Part shown: one piece after another, positions 7,391 to 14,757 of the stretch | How positions within the stretch are numbered: the first letter of the stretch is position 1 | Layout: every line of letters begins with the position of its first letter | Origin: an uncultured Candidatus Saccharibacteria bacterium | Lineage (GTDB): Bacteria > Patescibacteriota > Saccharimonadia > Saccharimonadales > Saccharimonadaceae | Direction: 5' to 3' | Length of the DNA stretch: 18,277 nucleotides | NCBI GenBank assembly: GCA_938042065.1 | Contig: CALISG010000009.1 | Location: 1 to 18,277, forward strand | Translations under genes and position numbers: made by a program | The notes under the pieces: generated by a model | What the model was told of the DNA's origin: nothing | The model's input: only the letters and a program-made list of their open reading frames with translations | The model's database searches: none

Positions 7391-9040
7391 ATGGCAAAAA
7401 AATGGCGCGACGTTAACGGATTTTATCAAATCTATCCGCGATCGTTTAAGGATTCTAATGGCGATGGCGTCGGCGACTTGCGCGGCGTGATCGATAAGCT
7501 TGATTATATTAAGGGCGGCGACAATTCACTTGGCATCGATGCGATTTGGTTTTCGCCGTTTTATCCATCGCCGCAAGCTGATATGGGCTACGATGTGGCG
7601 GACTATTGTGATATTGATCCGATTTTCGGCTCGCTTGATGATTTCAAAGAGTTGGTCGAGAAAGCGCACGCTCGCGATATTAAAGTAATGGTCGATTTCG
7701 TGCCCAATCACACCAGCAACCAGCATCCGTGGTTTGTTGAATCGCAAAGCTCCAAGGATAACGATAAGAACGATTTTTATGTTTGGCGCGACGCAAAACC
7801 TGACGGCTCAGAACCGAACAATTGGCTGAGTATTTTTGGCGGGTCGGCGTGGCAGTGGCACGAAGGGCGCCAGCAATATTACTTACACACATTCCTGAAA
7901 GAACAGCCAGATCTCAACTGGGATAACCCTGAGGTACGCCGCGAAATGCAAAACGTACTGCGCTTTTGGCTAAATCTCGGTGTTGACGGCTTTCGAGCGG
8001 ACGCGGTACGTTGGATCAGCAAAGACCCAGAGCTGCGCGACGACCCAGTCGCCGAGCATTATAACGATAAGAAACCGCCGACACAATTCGATGATTTGCA
8101 GCATAAGTACAGCCGCTTCTGGGATAACCTTTTCCCGTATTTGCGGGAACTAACAGATATAGTCGCCTCATATCCGAATCGAATCATGGTTTTTGAAGAT
8201 TATCCGGATGAAAACTATAGCACTAGCGAACAATACTTGGGTTTTTATGGTGTCAATCCAAAAGTATCAATGCCATTCAATTTTGAAGGATTACACGCCA
8301 AATTTAATGCCGAGTCGATGAGCACAATAGTCAATGAATTCCAAGGTATGATAAACCCCGACGTGCATACGCCAGTCTACTGCTTTAGTAATCACGACCA
8401 ATCACGCATCGTTACGCACTTCGGCGGAGAGAAACAAGCTCGCTTGATTGCGTTGATGCAACTGACGCTGCCAGGGCTGCCAGTAGTGTATTACGGTGAC
8501 GAGATTGGCATGAGCAATGGGCCAGTTCGCTTTGAAGAGATTCAAGATAAGTCGGTCTTCAGCCACGGCAACGACGAATCTGTCGGGCGCGATCCAGAGC
8601 GTACGCCGATGCAATGGACGGCTGGCCAAAATGCCGGATTTAGTACCACTAAACCATGGCTACCAGTAAATCCCGCTTGCCAAAATGTCAATGTAGAATC
8701 AGAGCAGAACGAGCCGGACTCATTTTTGGCACTATACCGCCGCTTATTAACCTTGCGCAGCCGCTACGAAATCTTGCGCACTGGCGAATACGAGCCGCTC
8801 AGCGATACAGACAATGACATATTTGCTTACGCGCGATGGATTGGCCGAGAACAGCATGTCTTTGTCGCATTAAATTTTGGCGATACCAAACACCGTGTTA
8901 CTTTACCTCATACCGGCAGTATCTTATGCGCCACAAACCCAACTGACTACCCCGAGATTGCTGATGACGGCTCGGTAGAACTACGCCCGTACGAAGGCGT
9001 ATTAATCGGATGCAGCGAGCACCGGCTATCAATTGAATAA
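7391..9040 (+). CDS. GH13 alpha-glucosidase / oligo-1,6-glucosidase-like
   Basis: A 549-residue glycoside hydrolase of family 13, the usual size for alpha-glucosidases and oligo-1,6-glucosidases. It begins with FYQIYPRSFKDSNGDGVGDL (residues 11-30), then the first conserved GH13 region DFVPNHTS (102-109), QPDLNWDNP (172-180), the nucleophile region GFRADAVRW with Asp204, the acid/base region MVFED with Glu269, and FSNHDQ with the third catalytic Asp336. A beta-sandwich domain C occupies about the last 80 residues. There is no signal peptide, so it is cytoplasmic and probably releases glucose from short alpha-linked oligosaccharides or disaccharides. The region-III sequence VFEDY differs slightly from the common VGE pattern, so exact specificity (alpha-1,4, alpha-1,6, sucrose or transglycosylation) cannot be assigned. 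No sugar transporter lies beside it. Confidence 0.93.
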   Translation: MAKKWRDVNGFYQIYPRSFKDSNGDGVGDLRGVIDKLDYIKGGDNSLGIDAIWFSPFYPSPQADMGYDVADYCDIDPIFGSLDDFKELVEKAHARDIKVMVDFVPNHTSNQHPWFVESQSSKDNDKNDFYVWRDAKPDGSEPNNWLSIFGGSAWQWHEGRQQYYLHTFLKEQPDLNWDNPEVRREMQNVLRFWLNLGVDGFRADAVRWISKDPELRDDPVAEHYNDKKPPTQFDDLQHKYSRFWDNLFPYLRELTDIVASYPNRIMVFEDYPDENYSTSEQYLGFYGVNPKVSMPFNFEGLHAKFNAESMSTIVNEFQGMINPDVHTPVYCFSNHDQSRIVTHFGGEKQARLIALMQLTLPGLPVVYYGDEIGMSNGPVRFEEIQDKSVFSHGNDESVGRDPERTPMQWTAGQNAGFSTTKPWLPVNPACQNVNVESEQNEPDSFLALYRRLLTLRSRYEILRTGEYEPLSDTDNDIFAYARWIGREQHVFVALNFGDTKHRVTLPHTGSILCATNPTDYPEIADDGSVELRPYEGVLIGCSEHRLSIE

Positions 9041-9072
9041 AAATACCGGGCCGCTCTAGAAAAGGAGCGGCC
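9041..9072 (-). terminator. Hairpin terminator between convergent genes
   Basis: GGCCGCTC (9049-9056), loop TAGAAAAG, GAGCGGCC (9065-9072): a perfect 8-bp GC-rich stem. On the minus strand it is followed by GGTATTTTTATT, a U-rich tail, so it should stop the minus-strand operon that ends at 9100. On the plus strand the tail is only TATTCGTAT, so termination of the glucosidase mRNA would be weaker. Confidence 0.7.
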
Positions 9073-9099
9073 TATTCGTATAGAGAAACTTTTGGTATT

Positions 9100-9681
9100 T
9101 TAATTAACCAGAGTCTCTTTCACGCGCCTAGAAACAAAGAAGTATAAACAAAGCAATCCCATAGAAATCCCGCTAGCAATGATAGTGCTAACCATACTAA
9201 TAATTGAGTCAGTGTTCGGAGGTCTTTTGATCACGCTATCAACTACCGCAGAACTTGCTGAATAGAAGAACGAGGCTACCAGCGCCGCAACCGCCAGCCA
9301 CCTACCAAGCTTCTTCTGTAGATTAATGAGCACCACCGCGACAGTAGTCAGTACAGCAATGATTGGCATGAATATCACCGAAACGACAGCCGACGGATCG
9401 CCGAGATTTAACAACGAGGTAAAAAACAAACCAACCGAACAAACACCATCAATCGCTAGACACACCATGAAAAATGCGAGCCAGCCCTTGACACCTTTGA
9501 GCGACTGCGCCATAACAACATACTGGACTGGCGCCGCTTGCGGCTGCGCGAAATATTGCTGGTTGACTGGCTGCTGTTCATAAGGAACATTCTGCTCAGC
9601 TGGCGCTGGCCCGTACTGCGGATCGACAGCGCCTGGCTGCTGAATATTCGGTTGTGGCTGCTGTGATGATTGTTGTGCCAT
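9100..9681 (-). CDS. Gln/Pro-rich small membrane protein (DUF2569-like)
   Basis: A 193-residue protein. Residues 1-58 are a Gln, Pro, Ala and Tyr-rich disordered arm. From residue 60 the segment LKGVKGWLAFF starts four hydrophobic stretches (about 65-90, 100-122, 128-148 and 160-185) ending in the basic tail SRRVKETLVN. The KGWLAFF entry and four-helix layout resemble DUF2569-type membrane proteins, but I hold that only loosely. It is the second gene of an operon: its Shine-Dalgarno AAAGGAG lies inside the last codons of the 9687-10646 gene, and the stop and start codons are separated by 5 bases. Both proteins share the Gln/Pro arm, so a joint role at the membrane is likely. No catalytic motif is visible. 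Confidence 0.78.
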   Translation of the reverse strand: MAQQSSQQPQPNIQQPGAVDPQYGPAPAEQNVPYEQQPVNQQYFAQPQAAPVQYVVMAQSLKGVKGWLAFFMVCLAIDGVCSVGLFFTSLLNLGDPSAVVSVIFMPIIAVLTTVAVVLINLQKKLGRWLAVAALVASFFYSASSAVVDSVIKRPPNTDSIISMVSTIIASGISMGLLCLYFFVSRRVKETLVN

Positions 9682-9686
9682 TTGTA

Positions 9687-10646
9687 TTATTCTCCTTTAC
9701 TTTTATTATAATCGTATGGATACTGGACATTATTTTGCGGATATTGCTGCGATACAGGCGGATAAGGCGTTTGGCCTTGCTGCTGGGGATACTGCTCTGG
9801 TTGCTGCGACGGATATTGAACTGGTTGCTGTAAATATTGAGCTGGTTGCTGCTGCAACGAATATTGGTATTGCGGTAGCTGATTAGGATATTGCGGCGAA
9901 ACTACGTATTGGCTGTTTAGAGGAATATTCGCATAATACGCTGGCTTTTCATTCTGATATTTAAAAACATTAACACACCAAGCAATTCCCAATATCATCA
10001 CGCCGAAAGGTATAGGCAAAAAGAACGCCGCATCACCAAAACCTACCACAGAATAGAAGTTTAAATAAATCCAAAAAACAACAAAAGATATGACCGATAT
10101 AGAAAGCGTACAGGCAGCTGCAATTTTGGCTACTAGTTTGTTTTTACTCGCCAAGTAAGCTATCCACAAAATTATAGACGATATCACCGACAGCGCCAGA
10201 ACAATCGGCATGACTATTTTCACTACTTGAATCAAATAATAGTTTGCTTCGCTCGAAAAGTCTTTCATCGAACCATTCATGCTGAATAAACCAATCGGAA
10301 GGCCTATCGTCAAGAATAAACTGATTGCGTAGACAATCGACAATCCAATGACGTTGCTTTTTCTTGAATAGTTGACATAAACGTATTGATATTGAGTCTG
10401 ATTCTGGTAAGCTTGTGGCGGGATGACTGCTGTCGGCTGATTCTGCTGTTCTGGTTGCGCTTGCGCCTGTTCAATTTGCGGCATTGGCGGCTGGACTTGC
10501 TCTATCTGCGGCGGTTGAATTTGTTCGCCTGGGACTGGTTGAGTACTTTGCTGCGGCTGGATTTGCTCGCGTTGGCTTGCCTGAGCGCCATCTTGCTGCT
10601 GATTAGATCTGCGCTGCTCGGATTTCTTTGCGCTCTTGCTGCTCAT
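9687..10646 (-). CDS. Gln/Pro/Tyr-rich membrane protein with disordered arms at both ends
   Basis: A 319-residue protein of unknown function. Residues 1-90 are Gln/Pro-rich, with repeats of the type QIQPPQxEQ and a basic start (KSAKKSEQRR). Residues 98-235 contain four hydrophobic segments (about 100-122, 140-165, 170-193 and 205-228). Residues 240-319 are a Tyr-Pro-Gln low-complexity tail with many YPQQ and QYP units. With four segments both arms lie on the same side of the membrane. No enzyme motif is present. It is the first gene of the operon, with its own extended -10 (TGG-TACATT) ending 6 bases before the ATG, predicting a leaderless start. It is divergent from the CPBP protease gene, with 84 bases between start codons. 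The arms may mediate multivalent contacts, which is inference only. Confidence 0.78.
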   Translation of the reverse strand: MSSKSAKKSEQRRSNQQQDGAQASQREQIQPQQSTQPVPGEQIQPPQIEQVQPPMPQIEQAQAQPEQQNQPTAVIPPQAYQNQTQYQYVYVNYSRKSNVIGLSIVYAISLFLTIGLPIGLFSMNGSMKDFSSEANYYLIQVVKIVMPIVLALSVISSIILWIAYLASKNKLVAKIAAACTLSISVISFVVFWIYLNFYSVVGFGDAAFFLPIPFGVMILGIAWCVNVFKYQNEKPAYYANIPLNSQYVVSPQYPNQLPQYQYSLQQQPAQYLQQPVQYPSQQPEQYPQQQGQTPYPPVSQQYPQNNVQYPYDYNKSKGE

Positions 10647-10652
10647 ACGTTT

Positions 10653-10661
10653 AATGTACCA
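10653..10661 (-). promoter_or_regulatory. Extended -10 promoter of the Gln/Pro-rich operon
   Basis: Minus-strand TGG-TACATT, then AAACGT and the ATG. It lies back to back with the CPBP promoter in the 84-base divergent spacer. Confidence 0.5.
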
Positions 10662-10715
10662 TACTATTGCGACAAAGACGATATTTTCATTCGCTTTTCA
10701 GTAAAATTCCTAACG

Positions 10716-10724
10716 TGCTAGAAT
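10716..10724 (+). promoter_or_regulatory. Extended -10 promoter of the CPBP gene
   Basis: TGC-TAGAAT is followed by six bases (AAACCT) and the ATG at 10731, with no Shine-Dalgarno sequence: a predicted leaderless transcript. Confidence 0.6.
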
Positions 10725-10730
10725 AAACCT

Positions 10731-11570
10731 ATGTTCACAGAGCGCACTAAAAATCCGTTGTCACTTTGTCTATTACTGTATTTTACATGTTTCGCTGTGC
10801 GAATGTGGGAATTTTTAGCTTTGCGTACCGATCAATCAGCACTCAGTGAGAATATAGTGCATAAGATTTTCGGTATAGTAATAATTTTCGTTTGCCTGAA
10901 ATATTTGCACGCTCATTGGCGCGACATTGGCTTTACGCGCAAAAATTGGCTGAAAAATATTGGCCTAGGGCTTGCCTTGGGGCTTTGCTTTTATACAGTT
11001 ACGCTGCTGATCGAATTCGGATTTCTGTATTTTTCCAGCGCTAAACCTAACATTTTAATGAAGGCTGGCGGTTTTTCACTCGCTAGCACCGAACAATTCG
11101 TCGGCGTGGGAATTGGGTCAATTATTATATTTAATATATTCAATGTCTGGATGGAAGAAGGCCTGTTTCGCGGATTGTTCGAGAAATTACTGCGCCAAAA
11201 ATATAAATTTGCGGCAACGATTTTCATAAGCGCCCTGCTGTTCGGACTCTGGCATGTAGCAATGCCGATTCGATCGTTCCTTGACGGCGAGTTTTCGCTG
11301 GTTCAGACGGCAATTTTTAGCGTTGGCTATATTTTGTTCGCTTTCATGTTTGGATTAAAAATGAGCTGGCTATATAAAATGACAGGAAGTTTGTGGCTTG
11401 GTGCAGCAGATCACTTTTTTAATAATGCGATAATTAATATTGTGCATGTCGTCTCAAACCAAGGAAATGATAGCTTGCAAATTGCGCGAATATTCTTAGC
11501 GCAAACTTTGTCGTTTGTTTTTGTATGGATTTTATGGCGAAGATTCAATAAAAAGCCTATCAGCGGTTAG
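10731..11570 (+). CDS. CPBP-family intramembrane protease (Abi/CAAX-like)
   Basis: A 279-residue membrane protein with about seven to eight hydrophobic segments. It carries the three CPBP motifs: EExxxR as Glu142-Glu143-Arg147 (MEEGLFRGLF), FxxxH as Phe171-His175 (FGLWH), and HxxxN as His228-Asn232 (ADHFFNN). The Glu and His residues are those proposed to form the active site in Rce1-like proteases. Bacterial members take part in peptide maturation, bacteriocin self-immunity or processing of membrane proteins. The substrate here is unknown, and no bacteriocin gene is visible nearby. The divergent Gln/Pro-rich membrane operon may be co-regulated. Its 3' end overlaps the convergent rarA gene by 11 bases. 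Confidence 0.9.
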   Translation: MFTERTKNPLSLCLLLYFTCFAVRMWEFLALRTDQSALSENIVHKIFGIVIIFVCLKYLHAHWRDIGFTRKNWLKNIGLGLALGLCFYTVTLLIEFGFLYFSSAKPNILMKAGGFSLASTEQFVGVGIGSIIIFNIFNVWMEEGLFRGLFEKLLRQKYKFAATIFISALLFGLWHVAMPIRSFLDGEFSLVQTAIFSVGYILFAFMFGLKMSWLYKMTGSLWLGAADHFFNNAIINIVHVVSNQGNDSLQIARIFLAQTLSFVFVWILWRRFNKKPISG

Positions 11571-12735
11571 AAGATTCTTCCCTGACTTCTTCCGGTAAAA
11601 ACCCCTTTTCGTGCTGGAAGCCAGCTTGCCATTTGTAATCTTTGCCATAGCCCAAATCTTTCATTAATTTAGTGGCTGCATTTCGAAGGTGCAGCGGCAC
11701 CGGCGAGTTCGGATATTTGTGCGCCAGAGCGAAAGCCTCATTCATCAAATCAGTAATTTCGCGCGACTTCTGGCTGCGCGCCAGGGCGATGGCACAGTGA
11801 AATAAATTGTATTTGGCTTCAGGTAGCCCAACGCGCTCAACCGCCTCAAAAGTGGCGACCGCCAAGCTCAGCGCGCCGTTGCCTGCTAATCCGATATCCT
11901 CCGACGCAAAGACCACCATCCGCCGAGCAATAAACTTCGGATCTTCACCAGCGTCAATCATGCGTGCTAAATAATACGCCGCAGCCGCCGCGTCACTACC
12001 GCGCAGCGACTTGATGAACGCTGAGATGATGTCATAATGCGCATCGCCCTTTTTGTCATAGCCCGGCAGCCGCCGCTGAGCGGCTGCCTTAACGACCTCT
12101 GTTGTAACTTTACCGCCAAAGCTCAGCGCCAACTCCAAATTACCGAGTGCCACCCGTGCGTCGCCATCCGCCAATTCCGCCAGATAGTCCAAAGCTTTAG
12201 GCGACACCCGCTTGGTTTGCTTCAAGACTTTGAGCGCTCGCTTCAGCACCAATATAATTTCATCTTTGGTCAGTTGGTGGAGCACCAGCACCCGTGTCCG
12301 GCTGAGCAGTGGCGTGATCACCTCGAAGCTTGGATTCTCGGTGGTCGCCCCAATCAAAGTAATCAGCCCGCTCTCAACATGCGGCAAAAACGCATCCTGC
12401 TGTGCTTTATTAAAGCGGTGGATTTCATCGACAAACAAAATCGTCCGTAGGCCCAAATTCCAGTTCTGCCGAGCGTGCTCAATCACCTTTTCAACATCTT
12501 TTTTGACGCTGGTCACCGCCGATAGCTCAACAAATTCCGCATTAACTTCACGGGAGATAATCCGCGCCAGCGTCGTTTTGCCCGTCCCCGGCGACCCCCA
12601 CAAAATCAAACTGACCGGCTCGCCATGCTTAACAATTTGGCGGAGCAGCTCGCCCTCGCCCAGCAAATGGCTCTGTCCAATCACCTCATCCAACGTTTGC
12701 GGCCGCATCTGTTCCGCTAGCGGTATTCGTCCCAT
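11560..12735 (-). CDS. rarA: Replication-associated recombination ATPase RarA/MgsA
   Basis: A 391-residue AAA+ clamp-loader-like ATPase that acts at stalled replication forks. It starts MGRIPLAEQMRPQTLDEVIGQ, the typical family N-terminus. Walker A GSPGTGKT is at residues 47-54, Walker B LFVDEIHRF with Asp103-Glu104, and sensor-1 GATTENP at 129-135. The arginine-finger region follows (LLSRTRV). The C-terminal half has the MgsA/WRNIP1 signature, including RRMVVFASEDIGLA and a YKWQAGF-type end. A longer frame begins at 12783, but 12735 is preferred: TATAAT ends exactly six bases upstream of it, the added residues match nothing in the family, and the longer start would lie upstream of the promoter. 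The gene converges on the CPBP gene with an 11-base overlap. Four imperfect 22-bp repeats lie upstream of its promoter. Confidence 0.95.
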   Translation of the reverse strand: MGRIPLAEQMRPQTLDEVIGQSHLLGEGELLRQIVKHGEPVSLILWGSPGTGKTTLARIISREVNAEFVELSAVTSVKKDVEKVIEHARQNWNLGLRTILFVDEIHRFNKAQQDAFLPHVESGLITLIGATTENPSFEVITPLLSRTRVLVLHQLTKDEIILVLKRALKVLKQTKRVSPKALDYLAELADGDARVALGNLELALSFGGKVTTEVVKAAAQRRLPGYDKKGDAHYDIISAFIKSLRGSDAAAAAYYLARMIDAGEDPKFIARRMVVFASEDIGLAGNGALSLAVATFEAVERVGLPEAKYNLFHCAIALARSQKSREITDLMNEAFALAHKYPNSPVPLHLRNAATKLMKDLGYGKDYKWQAGFQHEKGFLPEEVREESSNR

Positions 12736-12741
12736 GCTTCT

Positions 12742-12747
12742 ATTATA
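12742..12747 (-). promoter_or_regulatory. -10 box of rarA
   Basis: Minus-strand TATAAT followed by AGAAGC and the ATG at 12735. It decides the rarA start and predicts a leaderless mRNA. Confidence 0.65.
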
Positions 12748-12770
12748 CGCGCCAGGCGGGAAAATCTCAC

Positions 12771-12852
12771 ACGAAAGATTCAAAAATCATACGTGGAAGA
12801 TTTGAAAATCATAGGCGTAAGATTTGGAAATGTTACGCGTAAGAATAACATC
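12771..12852. repeat. Four imperfect ~22-bp tandem repeats upstream of rarA
   Basis: Units at 12771-12790, 12791-12812, 12813-12834 and 12835-12852 (partial) share the pattern ACGyGtAAGATTtgAAAATcAT. The third/fourth junction contains the perfect palindrome TTACGCGTAA (12833-12842). The period equals two helix turns. The array lies between the end of the DUF2798-like gene and the rarA promoter, where an operator or architectural protein could bind. Confidence 0.55.
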
Positions 12853-12856
12853 ACAA

Positions 12857-13339
12857 CTAATCAATAACCATTGAAGTTTTTTCTGAGCGATACGCCCGCA
12901 CTGCCTTCAGCGCCCTGCGCGCAATCGGCCCAGCAGCTAATATTTGCCACCAAAACGCCGCGCAGAAATTCATCGGCCATACTAAGGCAAAGCGTAGCGG
13001 CAGCTCAGCCAGCGGTGTACCTGCCAAGACCAACCCGATCAAGCTCATCGCCAGCGACATACCTGTCACCATACACACCGTTCGCGCCAGCGTATGAGCC
13101 TCCGCGCTGTCCTTCGCCCGAACAAACCGCTTCATGGCTTTGTGTGCCAAACTTGACACTACCAAACCTTCAACCAGCATAACAATCGCAAAGATAATTG
13201 GCTGCAGTAGTAGTGCTCGCCCGAGCGATTGCATCGACACGCCAGCGTGCAAAAACGTATTCAGCAAATTCATAAAAATTGACATAGTAAACGCCATGAC
13301 TACGCCATAAAATACTCCTTCTCGCTTAGTGCGGGGCAT
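12857..13339 (-). CDS. DUF2798-type membrane protein, tandem duplication
   Basis: A 160-residue membrane protein with four hydrophobic segments. It opens MPRTKREGVFYGVVMAFTMS, resembling DUF2798 proteins, whose function is unknown. The two halves look like repeats of each other: residues 8-70 (membrane helix ending in HAG or AG, short linker, Pro-containing second helix, then a basic turn before residue 75) and residues 85-150 follow the same plan. The conserved features are the VMAFTMS/VTGMSLAMS start and the Pro-containing second helix. The start at 13339 is supported by a strong Shine-Dalgarno AAAGGAGG. A consensus promoter and a structured leader of about 125 nt precede it, so expression is probably controlled by transcription attenuation. 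Confidence 0.82.
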   Translation of the reverse strand: MPRTKREGVFYGVVMAFTMSIFMNLLNTFLHAGVSMQSLGRALLLQPIIFAIVMLVEGLVVSSLAHKAMKRFVRAKDSAEAHTLARTVCMVTGMSLAMSLIGLVLAGTPLAELPLRFALVWPMNFCAAFWWQILAAGPIARRALKAVRAYRSEKTSMVID

Positions 13340-13464
13340 ATTTCCTCCTTTGATTAATGATTTTTTGGCAACAAAAAAGTTGCGCGTTATCGGTGCAACT
13401 AGGGTGTGTTATTTTTACAACATTACGCTTTGCCGGAGCAAAAGCAACGTATTGACCTCTGGAG
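13340..13464 (-). promoter_or_regulatory. Structured 5' leader with attenuator-like alternative hairpins
   Basis: On the minus strand the leader first has a long imperfect hairpin (TACG..CTTTTGC / GCAAAG.CGTA, about 13422-13451). It then has three mutually exclusive segments: GTTGC (13395-13399), GCAAC (13379-13383), a T6 run (13373-13378) and GTTGC (13368-13372). Segments 1-2 form a terminator followed by T6; segments 2-3 form the competing hairpin. TTTTTT can also pair with AAAAAA just after segment 3. The SD AAAGGAGG follows at 13344-13351. No known riboswitch class is recognised. Confidence 0.55.
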
Positions 13465-13493
13465 AGTATAGCAGAGGGGCTGAATTATGTCAA
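13465..13493 (-). promoter_or_regulatory. Strong consensus promoter (TTGACA-N17-TATACT)
   Basis: Minus-strand TTGACA (13488-13493), exact 17-base spacer, and TATACT (13465-13470) preceded by TGC. It is the best sigma-70 type promoter in the window. The -35 box contains the TGA stop codon of the upstream HExxH gene. Confidence 0.75.
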
Positions 13494-14449
13494 GATTTGT
13501 GCAGTTCGTCAACTACTTTAATTGCTGGCTCGAATATAGCAGCATCAATCAATTTTCCTTCTTCAATATAGTCGGTCAGTTTTGGTAACATATGCAAACT
13601 TGCCCAATTGATAATCTGATTTGACGTTGGTCTTCGCTTGGCAAGCAATCTCTCAAACGATAAACGCATATCATCAATAGTCGGACAAGGCTTTCCAGTA
13701 AGTTGAGGACTTAAATACCCACCGATTGTGCGGCTAGCGATACAATAAGCTAAAAGCTCGTTATACACCGAGCGCCACGTATAACCAGCAGGTGCTATAA
13801 GCTTCTTCGGAAGGATAAGCGTCTCATATGATAATCTACCCGCTTCTTGAAATAATTTTGATTGCTGAATTAGTCCATGCGCATACTCGTGAAGTATGAC
13901 GATTCTGACAGCCTCTTTTTTCTGGTCATTAAATGAATAAGGTGGTCGCAGGAGTATAAAGTCACTACTACTAATTTTATGTCCAGCAGGACTGCTTGCT
14001 TTTAAGCGCGGCGGCAATAAAAATATGGCGTTGTCTTTTATAGCTTGCTTTTCCAAACCTAGAAAAACAGCTATTTTCTGCAATTGCATATACAAATCAT
14101 TATATGAAAAATCATTTACAACATCACGCCATATGCCAAGGTTTTCATGACAATCTTGCCAAATACTATCGAACCTATCGATAAGAGGAGTAGAAATATG
14201 AGCAATTAAACGAGATTTTTCATCGTCAAATTCTCCGCCATATAACTTCCGCAAAATATCGTAAGGATTAGGATCTGACTGTATAATAGTGCGTACTTGC
14301 GACAAAATAAGATTATCGGCAGGTTGAATAACTTGGTGATAATAAGTGAATAGTGGATGTTCAAACGCATACGATGTATCCCACTTAGAAACTGTTTGCA
14401 GCCAGTAAAAGAACGCTGTGTTTTTATTAATCGTCGCTATGATATTCAT
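13490..14449 (-). CDS. Orphan HExxH putative zinc metallopeptidase
   Basis: A 319-residue protein. A zinc-binding HEYAH motif lies at residues 187-191, followed about 40 residues later by YNELLAY with Glu231, which fits a gluzincin third ligand. There is no signal peptide or clear membrane segment, so it is probably cytosolic. The N-terminal 150 residues are helical and carry no known domain. The overall layout (helical N-terminus, then LHEYAHG, then NE..AY) recalls ImmA/IrrE-like or minigluzincin proteins, but I cannot name a family and see no neighbouring repressor gene. The frame extends to 14482, yet 14449 is the likely start: an extended -10 (TGC-TATAAT) ends 7 bases upstream and overlaps the longer frame. 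The stop codon is embedded in the next promoter. The substrate is unknown. Confidence 0.75.
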   Translation of the reverse strand: MNIIATINKNTAFFYWLQTVSKWDTSYAFEHPLFTYYHQVIQPADNLILSQVRTIIQSDPNPYDILRKLYGGEFDDEKSRLIAHISTPLIDRFDSIWQDCHENLGIWRDVVNDFSYNDLYMQLQKIAVFLGLEKQAIKDNAIFLLPPRLKASSPAGHKISSSDFILLRPPYSFNDQKKEAVRIVILHEYAHGLIQQSKLFQEAGRLSYETLILPKKLIAPAGYTWRSVYNELLAYCIASRTIGGYLSPQLTGKPCPTIDDMRLSFERLLAKRRPTSNQIINWASLHMLPKLTDYIEEGKLIDAAIFEPAIKVVDELHKS

Positions 14450-14456
14450 CTGCCTC

Positions 14457-14465
14457 ATTATAGCA
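14457..14465 (-). promoter_or_regulatory. Extended -10 promoter of the HExxH gene
   Basis: Minus-strand TGC-TATAAT, then seven bases and the ATG at 14449. It predicts a leaderless mRNA and rules against the start at 14482. Confidence 0.6.
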
Positions 14466-14494
14466 AACATCAGAAGCACCATAGGATTGAAAAG

Positions 14495-14529
14495 TCAAAA
14501 TAACGGCAGCGTTCATGATTACGCTACCG
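14495..14529 (-). terminator. Terminator of the tRNA cluster
   Basis: On the minus strand, CGGTAGCG / CGCTGCCG with a 10-base loop (one T.G pair), followed by TTATTTTGA. It starts 14 bases after the CCA end of tRNA-Ala(CGC). Confidence 0.6.
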
Positions 14530-14543
14530 CTTTCATACTATTC

Positions 14544-14619
14544 TGGTGGAGATAGAGGGACTCAAACCCTCGACCTCAGCAATGCGAATGCTGCGCTCTA
14601 TCAGCTGAGCTATATCCCC
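14544..14619 (-). tRNA. tRNA-Ala (anticodon CGC)
   Basis: Minus strand. The acceptor GGGGATA/TATCTCC has one G.U pair, with discriminator A and an encoded CCA. The D arm is AGCTCAGCTGATAGAGC. The anticodon stem CAGCA/TGCTG carries the loop TTCGCAT, anticodon CGC. The T arm GAGGG-TTTGAGT-CCCTC is intact. It is the last tRNA of a three-gene cluster. Confidence 0.92.
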
Positions 14620-14679
14620 ATGCTTGTGGCTAAGTTGTTTACAAGGATAACTATTCCCAAAAACCGTTTACGCCTAAAT

Positions 14680-14756
14680 TGGTGGACCTTGCAGGGCTTG
14701 AACCTGCGACCTCACGAATGTGAATCGTGCGCTCTAGCCAACTGAGCTAAAGGTCC
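14680..14756 (-). tRNA. tRNA-Val (anticodon CAC)
   Basis: Minus strand. Acceptor GGACCTT/AAGGTCC with CCA encoded. Anticodon stem CACGA/TCGTG with loop TTCACAT, anticodon CAC. T arm GCAGG-TTCAAGC-CCTGC. Only one base separates it from the upstream tRNA-Ala, so they must be cut from one precursor. Confidence 0.92.
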
Positions 14757-14757
14757 G

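Noticed and set aside
12736..12783. Longer rarA start at 12783
   Set aside because: It lies upstream of the TATAAT box and adds residues unrelated to the family.
12771..12852. CRISPR array
   Set aside because: The units are imperfect, contiguous and without spacers, and there are no cas genes.
14515..14745. Small plus-strand frame across 14515-14745
   Set aside because: It runs antisense through two tRNA genes; its peptide is the typical tRNA-derived artefact.
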